A stretch of DNA of 62,000 nucleotides, from assembly GCF_001039355.2 (NCBI RefSeq), contig NW_019775666.1:36527-98526 (forward strand). The letters run 5' to 3'. The notes under the pieces were generated by a model. That model did not search any database. It worked only from the letters and a program-made list of their open reading frames with translations, and had not been told where the DNA came from. Source of the stretch: Lingula anatina. Taxonomy: Eukaryota; Brachiopoda; Lingulata; Lingulida; Lingulidae. Position numbers and translations under genes: made by a program. Shown piece after piece: positions 41,801-51,156 of the stretch. Positions within the stretch are counted from its first letter, which is position 1, and the number at the start of each line of letters is the position of its first letter.

Positions 41801-44800
41801 AAGCCAATTAGACTGCTTTTCCAACTCAGGCTGCATTTTAGTCCTGTATTTCTTTTTTGAAAGTTTGACAAGCCCGTGGAACTTCAAAGTCACACCTTGA
41901 AAATGCCAATATGTGAAAAATTAAATTTTCACAAAAAAACTGTTTAACTGGCAGAAAGAATTACCAAACAGACTGCATTGCCTACTGAAGCTGTATTTTA
42001 GTCCCATGTTTCTTTCCTGTAAGATTGAGAACAGTAAGTAACATGATTTTTCTTAAATGGTCATCATGGGAGCAGTGCCCCAAATAGTTTTTTTTTCAAA
42101 ATTTTGATGCAATATTACATAATGTTTAACAGCATAATGACCATCAATTTTTAATAATAAAATATTAGTATCATGGACATTCAGAAAACGTAACTAGCAA
42201 AGGTCTTCAGGCCCATGGAACTTCAAAGTCACAACTTGAAAATGCCAAAATGTAAACAAGACAGCACTGTTCTGAAATGTTTTTTTTTTTTTCCATTTTT
42301 AACAATTTTTAACATAAAACAAAATTAACAGTTTACTGCCATTTTTATATGATCAACTAAGAAAATTGATGAGATGGGAAAAATATCAATAGAGCAGTGT
42401 TAAATGTCCAATTTCTTCCATTCTGAGATTCTGAACATAGTGAATGATTGAATCTGACAAACTGCAATGATATGAGTTTATTTCCATTTTTGAAACTTTA
42501 TTACACAATACACGATAACAAGTTTACCATCATTTTTACAAAATCAACTAACAATGTTGTAAAGATGCAGGAAATGTCAAACAAAAACTTTTACGTATCT
42601 TATTAGTTTAATAATGAGACTGTTAACATGCCTAAGAATTGAATCTGAGGAAATGTGAAAAATATGCTGAAAAGTGAAAAAACAGCATAACTTCTACAAT
42701 AATGGCCCGATCATGCTGATTTTCGAACTTGACCTGCGTTTTATGAATATTCATCAGCTCTGTAAATATAAAGCCAAAAAGTAAAACTGCCTTCCACTTA
42801 TCGTGTTTACAATGAAAGTGCACGGCGCCGGCGACGGCGATGACGGGGACGACAGATGCAGGTGATGGCAATATGTACAGACACATCTATATATATTTAC
42901 TGTACTGTTTGAGAACAGTAAGTGACATGGTTTTTCTTAAATGGTCATCATGGGAGCAGTGCCCAAAATAGGTTTTTTTCAAATTTTGATGCAATATTAC
43001 ATAATGTTTAACAGCATAATGACCATCAATTTTTAATAATAAAATATTAGTATCATGGATATTCAGAAAATGTGACTAGCAAAGGTCTTCAGGCCCATGG
43101 AACTTCAAAGTCACAACTTGAAAATGCCAAAATGTAAACAAGACAGCACTGTTCTGAAATGTTTTTTTTTCCATTTTTAACAATTTTTAACATAAAACAA
43201 AATTAACAGTTTACTGCCATTTTTATATGATCAACTAAGAAAATTGATGAGATGGGAAAAATATCAATAGAGCAGTGTTAAATGTCCAATTTCTTCCATT
43301 CTGAGATTCTGAACATAGTGAATGATTGAATCTGACAAACTGCAATGATATGAGTTTATTTCCATTTTTGAAACTTTATTACACAATACACGATAACAAG
43401 TTTACCATCATTTTTACAAAATCAACTAACAATGTTGTAAAGATGCAGGAAATGTCAAACAAACACTTTTACATATCTTATTAATTAAATAATGAAACTG
43501 TTAACATGCCTAAGAATTGAATCTGAGGAAATGTGAAAATATGCTGAAAAGTGAAAAAACAGCATAACTTCTACAATAATGGCCAGATCATGCTGATTTT
43601 CGAACTTGACCTGCGTTTTATGAATATTCATCAGCTCTGTAAATATAAAGCCAAAAAGTAAAACTGCCCTCCACTTATCGTGTTAACAAGGAAAGTGCAC
43701 GGCGCCGGCATCGGCGACGACAGACGCAGGTGATGGCAATATGTACAGACACATCTGTGTCTGTACATAAAAAATTGGAACATATTCTTATCATCTTATC
43801 ATTACACAGAAAAAATTTAAATATTGTGCACATTTGAGAAGATGGCCATCATCCATTTAAAAAAGAACAGTCATGGCAAACATTTTTGGACTTTTTGTAT
43901 TGAATGCTAAATGGAGGATGCATAAGCTTAATTTTGAGTGGAACTTTTAACGTGCTTGAAATAACATTGAATGCTAAATGGAGGATGCATAAGCTTAATT
44001 TTGAGTGGAACTTTTAACGTGCTTGAAATAACATCATGTAGCACATCAAGTGCCTTGTCGCCATTTCAATTTAGTGGTTAGTCCTCAAGAAATACAACTA
44101 TAAGGTCTGGGCCATTTTTTTCTTTTTTCAATTCATCCAATACACACACAAAACACATGAACACAATAATTGTTCTTTTCAAAAGCGAAACAAACTTGCA
44201 GAAACAATCATGGAATATATTACTCTTGGTAAAATATCCTCTTTTGACTTCTATCATACCCATCGACCTTATATTTATCTACAGTGTGGGAGTCAGCCTC
44301 TTCCATTAAATACTTAATGGCAACAGAGACAATGAGTATTACTGATGAGCCAGCAGCTGAAATAAAGTCATTCTTACACGCACAGACTGGAAAAAAACAG
44401 CCCAACTCCACTTTTATTCCTATTACATATTAAACTGGCAATTTTCACCTACAATAGCTTTGAACTGTATTATATTCATGTGAAACAGGTAATTTAGACT
44501 TTAGTTATGATGGCTCACCACGCTAGTTATATGTCTCATGACACCTACACTTCCATAGAAACTACCTTTAATTGCACATACAGATGTTCTCTATGTAAAA
44601 TCAATTTGTCACACAATATCTCCCTCATGGTCGAATTAATTGTTCCTCTACAATCCAATCATACTAATAGCCTAGATACTTACAATTCACAGGTGGGTAT
44701 GTTGTACAATAGAAAATACAGGCATGATAGAAAAAATTATGAAATAGCTTGGGCAGAAAATCATTTGGCCCACTGCCACAGTTTACTTGGCTTATTGCCA

Positions 44801-46331
44801 TCACACATTGACAAGTTAAGGTTAACACTTAGACCAATTTTATTGGAAATATTGCCACCTCACCTTACCACATACATTCATGGTTATGCAAACAGGTATA
44901 GTTAAATAACTATACAAGACAATGACCCCTTAAAAATTATGGGGGGGGGGGGGGGGGGAGGGGGGATGGCCTTATACAATCCTGGCACGTCTGAACATTT
45001 GCATAACTAATCAACTGGTTGTTTTGACACAAATTTGTCATGGTACTTTGTCCTAGTCAAAATATTTTTTGGTATGATTTGTTAACACAAAGGCGTGACC
45101 ATTTACAATGTATAACATACAAGTGTAACTGAATTCAAGTTTAAAAAATTGTTATTTAAGGGTGAATTACATGTAGGTGTGAACCTGGGGTGTCTCTTGT
45201 ATCTATAAGTCTGAGAGGTATATATCAAAATGAATTCATCTGAAAGATACATTTAATTGTAACTGACAGTAAAGAGAAAACCTATGAAACACGTTCTTTT
45301 AATGCTGAACTGAATGAAAACAAAAATCATAATACAGATGCTGAAAAGGAATTGCTTACGTACATTGTATGGGTTCTTCTGCCAGGAAGCAGTGAAAGTG
45401 CTAGGCAGGGATAGAAAAATATGTAGAAGTAAAAGGTCCCCCTCCCCTTCATTTCCTGTTTTTTTCACATTTTGTCTTTTATAATCTTTTACACAGAGAA
45501 ATAAAAAAGTCTCCAACAGTTTCAAAATTACCCCCCCCCCCCCAGTCATGAGAGAAGACAAATACATCTGGATTCCAACAAAAGCTTTTCCCAAAGAGGC
45601 ATATGGATGGATCAAATTTTGATCATTCTGTCATAAACCAATGATTAGGTACCCCAAAATTCACAGATTAACAGAAACTAACCTCTATGCATATAATAAT
45701 ACGTATCAAAGGGGATTTTCAGGATCTATATTTCTAAATACTCAGGGTGGTGACAGAGGTCAGATTCGTACTACTCTTATACATAAAATCCCTATACCCT
45801 GGCTCTTCATTAGGGAATTTCAGAATAGCTGAATAAATGTAAAATCAATGTAAAACAGCTAAAAATTGACTATCACCTTATGAGATCTGTTACTTTTGTT
45901 ACTGCACTCTGTGAACAAGTACCATAACTTAAAAGCTGCATAAAATCTTTCACCCATGGGCTGTTTTTTTATACTTGGCGCAGCTATACAAATGTAATTG
46001 CTTCCACATTGCCAAAAGTTACAGGGTCACTTTAGCAAAAAGGTCCACATAATAATAACTGTGTCCCATGTAAAGGGTAGAGCAGCTAGCTAAGGAAAAT
46101 TTGTGCCCAGTAGATGACAGAGGGTTACCAACTCATGGACTTTAAACTAATCCAAAATAATCTGAAGTTACAGCCAATAAAAAAACCTTTGTACCAAGTA
46201 AAAGAAGATCATGACTGTTTATCACATCTTACCTGACCCAGGAGCCACATGTGGAAAGGGGCACTCTTGTCCTCTCCAACAGCCTTCTGGGGTCATGAAG
46301 AATTTGCATGGCATCTTTTCTTCATATGAAG
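38692..46331 (-). CDS. CCCH zinc finger plus extended Tudor domain protein (5' end unresolved)
   Basis: Minus-strand exons: 46331-46233, 41491-41309, 40505-40448, 40209-40065, 39720-39563, 39391-39335, 38872-38692 (stop TGA at 38694-38692). Phases match at every junction. The first exon has CKFFMTPEGCWRGQECPFPH, a CX8CX5CX3H zinc finger, the RNA-binding CCCH type. Next comes an extended Tudor domain: VAVEITSLYNPSHFYV, a helix (SEALELLMEEI), LWYRAKVIDTD, then VFYMDFGNTEWVSESRLR and LELPFQAVECFLAGV. These are the aromatic-cage and linker positions of Tudor domains that read dimethyl-arginine on Piwi-type proteins (known). It is likely a germ-granule/piRNA factor; a TDRD12-like C-terminus is one possibility. 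The first exon is open upstream (needs one base from an earlier exon), but its ATG (MPCKFF) could also start a protein of about 300 residues. Confidence 0.85.
39335..39391 (-). CDS. Tudor gene exon (57 nt)
   Basis: Between TTTTGTTTCAG and GTAAGG. It encodes EHFSQTTDGKVLFAKVVK, joining the Tudor core to the C-terminal strand, with split codons on both sides (AA|A and AG|G). Confidence 0.8.
39563..39720 (-). CDS. Tudor gene exon: canonical Tudor core
   Basis: Encodes VFYMDFGNTEWVSESRLR followed by LPFQAVECFLAGV. The FYMDFGNTE segment matches the conserved YxDYGNxE core of Tudor domains and includes the aromatic and Asn positions used for methyl-arginine binding. Confidence 0.9.
40065..40209 (-). 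CDS. Tudor gene exon: first Tudor strands
   Basis: Encodes EDYSSSVYRDTDLVGHACGE, then IVVAQFSDDDLWYRAKVIDT and DMENEKVE. It supplies the WYRA strand that packs against the next exon's FYMDFG. Confidence 0.9.
40448..40505 (-). CDS. Tudor gene exon (58 nt), linker helix
   Basis: Encodes GYEGSIGSEALELLMEEI with split codons on both sides. It corresponds to the long helix connecting the OB/SN-like half to the Tudor core in extended Tudor domains. Confidence 0.8.
40775..40995. repeat. degenerate intronic minisatellite (unit about 50-60 bp)
   Basis: About four imperfect copies of a unit with ACAACCACCTTTAACATC and AACTAACACA. It lies in the Tudor gene intron 40506-41308, with units varying in length. 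Confidence 0.75.
41309..41491 (-). CDS. Tudor gene exon: N-terminal half of the extended Tudor domain
   Basis: Encodes VTEEHREVFSVEDVENTVCP, then SWVAVEITSLYNPSHFYVTF and RPLQHFISNELSD. The NPSHFYV segment matches the SP..F.V/W strand that precedes Tudor cores in the extended form. Confidence 0.85.
42700..42892 (-). mobile_element. hairpin-ended dispersed repeat, copy 2
   Basis: Minus-strand relative of 22848-23034, sharing TGTGTCTGTACATATTGCCA, a CG-rich trinucleotide section, ACACGATAAGTGG and GAATATTCAT. Unlike the copy at 22848, the palindromic tip is half eroded here. Confidence 0.7.
43590..43768 (-). mobile_element. hairpin-ended dispersed repeat, copy 3
   Basis: As copy 2, but the terminal palindrome is intact (TGTACAGACACATCTGTGTC followed by TGTACA). 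It marks the right end of the tandem block. Confidence 0.7.
43901..44034. repeat. exact 67-bp tandem duplication
   Basis: Two identical adjacent units, each starting TGAATGCTAAATGGAGGATG and ending GTGCTTGAAATAACAT. Perfect identity suggests a recent event. Confidence 0.9.
46233..46331 (-). CDS. Tudor gene exon: CCCH zinc finger
   Basis: A 99-nt exon between ACATCTCTAG and GTAAGA. It encodes SYEEKMPCKFF and the rest of the finger (cysteines spaced 8 and 5, then three residues to His), ending HVAPGS. The acceptor is good, so at least a non-coding exon lies upstream; I could not identify it. Confidence 0.85.
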
Positions 46332-47017
46332 CTAGAGATGTAAAAAGTAAATATATTACTATAAAAACAATCAAAATTAAGTGCGATACATGATTTTTGC
46401 TAAAGAAAAGTATACTCAATCTTTGAAAAATGAAAAAAAAATTAATAAATTATGCAAAAAAATGAATACATTAAAAAATTAATTGAATTCATGACTAATT
46501 GATTCAAACTTTTAAAAATTGACAAAAATTGTTTTAGGATATATATTATTCATCAACTGTTTTGAAGATTGGAAATTATCAATTACATAAATCATTGTTT
46601 TACTGGTAGACAAAATTGAGGGCTGACAAAGGCATGTACACAAAAACAGACACATAACAAGAATGCTCCCATTTCCAGTGAATTTTTCTCAAATAACTGC
46701 AACATTCAACTAAAGTCAGTTGCTTGGAAGAAAATACTTAAATTATGCACATCTGTCAGATTTCACCCTTTCAATTTCTTTGTCACGTATGTACACGCAC
46801 ACACACACACGCACACACACATTGGAGAAAGATGATAGCATGACCTTGAGAAGTCAAATACAATTGCCTTGGTTTTCTTAGAATTTATTGTCATTTTCTT
46901 GTTGGTTGACCATTTGACCTCATTTGTTGCCATTTGTAAGATGTCATGGGATTACAAATAATCAGGAGGGAAATGTCATCCACATATTTGAATGAGTTGC
47001 TAGTTTTGGCCAACAGA

Positions 47018-47380
47018 AGGGCCTTGTGGTAAGAGTATCTGCCTCCAGAGCAGGAGAACGTGGGTACAACCCTGTCCAGGGACATATGAGTTTTTCATCA
47101 ATGGTACCTGCCGTCTCCCTGCTTGGCACTCAGTTCTTAGGGGTTGAAACAGGGGAAAGCTCCTGGTGTAGCAGCAAAAGATATTGTTTGTTTGTTAGAT
47201 CCTCATACCTCAGTCGGGCTGTATGTATCCTTCCCAGGGAGGCGAGAGCGTCAACACCTTGTATGCATGTTGTCCAAAAAAGACTATAGCTACAATTCTT
47301 TTACGCACAACTCCAACCTAATGGATTACAATCATTGTAAAGTTATAATAATAATAATTATCATTATTATTATTGTTGAT
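47018..47380 (+). mobile_element. tRNA-derived SINE
   Basis: The head reads GGGCCTTGTGGTAAGAGTAT, followed by an anticodon-like hairpin (CTGC, 7-base loop, GCAG) and a B-box-like GGGTACAACCC at 47062-47072. A unique body follows and the element ends in an (ATA/ATT)n tail at about 47345-47380. This is the usual tRNA-SINE layout. The B box deviates from consensus, so the copy is probably inactive. Confidence 0.65.
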
Positions 47381-49572
47381 GTTGTTGTTGCGAAAAAGGT
47401 ACATACATTTCATATTCGATTTTCTGCCAAATATCATCAAAAGAGTCTAGATACACTTAAAGTCCTTTCTGTTGGGTTTTCTTTTTGTTGGCCCATAAAA
47501 AAAACAATTTTTCTAAAAAAAAAAGCACTATGAAAACATTTCCCTTAATCTGACAATTATTGCATAATGTATACAAACAAGCACATGCAACATTAACAAT
47601 GAAGCCATTATTTTAAGTGGGGATACTTGTGACTGTGACATAAACATGTTCATCACACTTAACTGATAAATAATGAAATGCATAGGAACAAACACAAATG
47701 AAAGGCTTTTCTCAAAACATTTGACAGTATATATCAAGCTGTTTTTATTTATTTAAATACTGTAACAGCAAATGATGAGGTCAAAAGCTCCCAACCTATA
47801 CCCAAGGATGCAAAAAGGTGGTTGAGCATTTAAATGAAGACGAATAAACCCCCAGTGGAGGGGGGCATCGTAGTGAACATAACAGCATAACTGATGGTGC
47901 ACCATATTGACAAAGAAATTTCAGTGAGCAACATTGCCAAGTTTAAACACAGGTACCATGTCTTAATTTCATGATATATTTGGTTCAGCAGAACTTAACC
48001 TTGACACATTGGGAGAGAGATGGTGGAGATATAAAATGCACTTGTTGGCCCTAAATGTAATCATGAATTATTTCATGTGTTGGTACAGCATAATACATAT
48101 TCAATGATCACCTTCAGAACTGAGCCCAATAAATCTTAGATAGGGTTATTACCTTCCAATGGATATGTGACAGGTTGATGTAATGTGGTTTATTGCCATA
48201 ATGATTCTATAAACGAAACGATTGAGGAATTGCCACAACAAAGCCAAAACACACATTGGGTTGGGTTGTACTGTTTGTTAATTATATTTTCCTTTAAAAA
48301 GTACATCTTTATCCTGTTTTCTAGTGCTAAAACACATCACAATGGATGTAAACATGTCAAGGTTAGAGAAGCAATTAATCTTTTTTTTCCAAGAGACATT
48401 GTGCAAAGAGGCTTCCCTTGATGAGGGAGATGTTAACCAGGCCCCAATGCATTCCCGGCCCATCAATACTTGCCATGTTGTTTTGCACACATATATATCA
48501 CCTAAACATTCATGACCAATCCTTATTTTTTGTTAAGTCTTTTATATCTAAAAGCTTTGTGTTGAATGACAGCACTGCTAAAACTACAGACTGTGGAACC
48601 ATGCTCCAATTCCAAACTTGAATCACTGACAGAGGCTGCTTTACGTAAAGGGATAACGGAGAGAAAATTGTTAAAAAATACAGCACAAGGAGACCAGGTT
48701 TTCACTGAAATTATAAACAATTCTTTCCCCAATTGTATATCCTGCAGATTTTATTAAAATTTGTGTAGAGCTTGTCCATTAACAAACAAGCACATGTACA
48801 ATTAATCAACATTGACAAAAACATAACCTTCTTCGTTGGCAAAGATATATAATGAATGCCTTAATTCTAGTCTTTCTGCATGGATAGGCAGCACTATGGA
48901 AAACACCCAGTTCACTTCAATCATTGGCGGAAACAGAAATTGTGGCATGAATAAACTTTATAATTGTGTGGGCTTGTTTGGGTGTTTACTCAAAATTTCT
49001 GCTACTTAAATAAATGTCCCAGAAACAAGATCAAAACTTTTTACAGGCATAGATAGTAGAACTCGTAAATAGAAGCATGTTTTTTGAGTCAGCGGATAAT
49101 CATCAACTTGTACTCACAAGCTTATAATCATTTTAACCAAGATCACTGGCAAATGTAGCCACATTTTTTTTAACCTCATAAATATTTGGCTTCAAATTTT
49201 GTATTTGTTGCATTGTATCATTGCCTATATTAGTGAATAAATGATTATGCATTTCAAGTTTAATACACTTTGTGGAGCAGAAAGTGAATAAAATGATAAT
49301 TTCTAGTCATTTGCAATCATTTTCTGCAAATTCTGATTTTTTCAGCTGTAGTTTTATGCCCATTGTAATGAATATTACAGCCGAGAAATGATTGGTGTTA
49401 AGCAAGCTCTGGTGCATACTGCAGTGGATGGAGACCTACCTTAGCACCACACAGATGGATAACCCCCGTTTTTTTCCTTAATTTGTTTGGAAAGTGCAAA
49501 GAAGAAAATTAACGCTGTGGAAGATAAATAAACTTAATTATTTGTTACAGTAGTAAAATTTGTTGGTTTCAG

Positions 49573-49650
49573 GCCATCTTCCGACACAGAAGAAATTAGA
49601 TATCCATCAATGTGAACCTGAAAATCTAACCTCTTCTAGGCTACCTTGGT
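49573..49650. mobile_element. degraded relic of the hAT-like MITE
   Basis: The stretch with ATCTTCCGACACAGAAGAAA and TTAGATATCCATCAATGTGA parallels the interior of the element at 992-1159 (CGTCTTCCGACAG, TTAGATACCCGTCAATGT). The ends are eroded. Confidence 0.6.
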
Positions 49651-50545
49651 TGATGTCCATAAACCTACCTCTCTCTGCACAATACTCAAGAAGAAGCCCT
49701 TGCAGTTTGAATTGCTTCTGAATCAATAAAATTCAATTGGAACCAATTTCTCTCCCCCACCCACCCAAATAATGTTTTTTTTTTTAACAGAAAGACTTTA
49801 TCTCATTTTATATGAATAAACTTCACCATTAATTAAGCCACAACTAACATTTTTACTTAACATGTGAAATTTTTATTACACATGGGCAAATACATACAAA
49901 ATTTTGAAATTTGTGTATGATTAGTTAAGAAAATATCAGCTCTGCTTAAGTGGCATAGTAAATGCCCAGCTCATATCCACACAGACAGAAAAGCAAACAC
50001 TTGAAATAAATCAAAATAAATATGTATTCTTTACAATTTGGTCATATATAATGCTCTCATCTTTTAGTACTGTCACAAATTGCATATAATCATTTTTCAA
50101 ACTTCTGTCCTCATTTCTTTTCACTTATTTTCATGAAATGTTTTGTCTAAAATATCCAAAAGGATTCTTTCTCCTTTACACACTGAGATGTATACCTGAG
50201 TGACGCAGCTGTACTGTAACGTTTTGAGAGGTGTTAACATGTAATTACGCTGCACAAGTTCTACCTCAGTGCCCTCATTGCTCTTACTTCAAGGTGCAGT
50301 GTACGTGCTTGAAAATTTAGTCATTTATGAAAGTCATTTAGAACTAAATCATTTAATTTTAACTGGAATAAAACATCAAAACCAAATGCAGAGATGAACA
50401 ATGACTTGTGAGTAGGAGAAAATTGTTTTGTGGGTAAATTCAGTATAAAGTACCTTTAAGTTTATAACTGGACATATTGAGCATGAGAACTCCTTTCAGA
50501 GGGCTCTCTTTTGTAGATGTCAATCTCTCAAAATGCATTAGTACA

Positions 50546-50856
50546 CAGGCCTACCCAACTACCCGGCTCAGCACTGAATGATCCTGAATTCACCCATATA
50601 TCGGACCACACTACCCGTTTTCAAGGTGTGCATCAATATGCGCTTCAAAGTATCAGACGCGGCACTGCTCTTGCCTAGTACGTGATGTGATAGTAATGAT
50701 TCTCAGCAGGGTTAGAAAGTAGTGCATCTTATCTCAATATTTGTTCCGGCGTACAATACTGTGAAATGCGTACTGGCACACACCTCAAAAACGGGGTCCG
50801 ATCTACCGGTGAATTTGGGATCATTTGGTGCCAAGTCTGGTAGTTGGGTAGGCCTG
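50546..50856. mobile_element. MITE with about 100-bp terminal inverted repeats
   Basis: Starts CAGGCCTACCCAACTACC and ends GGTAGTTGGGTAGGCCTG. Complementarity continues inward for about 100 bases (AATGATCC, AATTCACC, ATCGGACC and AGGTGTG in both arms). GTACA flanks it on both sides (50541-50545 and 50857-50861). It encodes nothing and would fold into a long stem. Confidence 0.85.
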
Positions 50857-51156
50857 GTACAGCAGCTGTATCACTGAAGTGGACTGTACAATGCAAAAAA
50901 GGCTTAATTCATGGACAAACACCACACTAATCTCAATGCTCCATCTCTATAAAGTCCTCTTTGCCTCCCATTTGCAAAAAGTAATACTATAAAGATCCTA
51001 AATCTTTAGCTTATAAGAACTTCTGTGATGTCCTCTGAAGGTGTCATTAACAAAGCACTGCTTTGGGAAATAAGATTACCTTTTTTCAGATATTACCCAC
51101 AATACATTGCAAATGGAAATAAAATTTTTCAAGCAACCTGAAAGACAACCTGTCCA

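Larger units (their letters stand above)
41700..43770. repeat. tandem repeat block, roughly 0.88-kb units
   Basis: Two nearly identical units begin at about 42025 and 42909 (offset 884). Shared phrases include CAGGCCCATGGAACTTCAAA and CATCATGGGAGCAGTGCCC. Weaker partial copies precede them from about 41730. Each full unit ends with the hairpin-tipped repeat (inverted relative to the copy at 22848). Copies differ at scattered bases, so the duplication is older than an assembly error would be. Confidence 0.8.
41492..46232 (-). other. large Tudor gene intron filled with repeats
   Basis: Contains the tandem repeat block 41700-43770, the 67-bp tandem pair 43901-44034, a G-run at 44941-44965 and a C-run near 45531. 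Open frames at 44220-44411 (minus) and 44507-44905 (plus) have no recognisable domain, and the former has no compatible donor. Confidence 0.7.
46332..51156. other. region between the CCCH exon and the GPCR, no exon recognised
   Basis: Could be upstream sequence or introns of the Tudor gene. Holds the tRNA-like SINE (47018-47380), a relic of the hAT-like MITE (about 49573-49650), the long-inverted-repeat MITE (50546-50856) and CA repeats near 46795. No open frame here shows a recognisable domain. Confidence 0.6.

Noticed and set aside
44220-44390. Possible extra Tudor-gene exon (VAIKYLMEEADSH on the minus strand)
   Set aside because: The acceptor is good, but no donor restores the phase needed by the next exon and the frame hits a stop. 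The gene reads correctly without it.
44507-44905. 132-codon plus-strand open frame
   Set aside because: No domain and no splice or start context; probably chance in an intron of the opposite-strand gene.
45253-45615. 120-codon minus-strand open frame crossing a poly-C tract
   Set aside because: The frame depends on a homopolymer run and shows no domain content.
47018-47090. Functional tRNA gene
   Set aside because: The tRNA-like head has a degenerate B box, no proper closing acceptor stem, and is followed by a SINE body and tail.
48523-48732. Minus-strand frame with a good acceptor (TTATAATTTCAG) as a missing upstream Tudor exon
   Set aside because: No convincing donor in the needed phase and no similarity to known domains.
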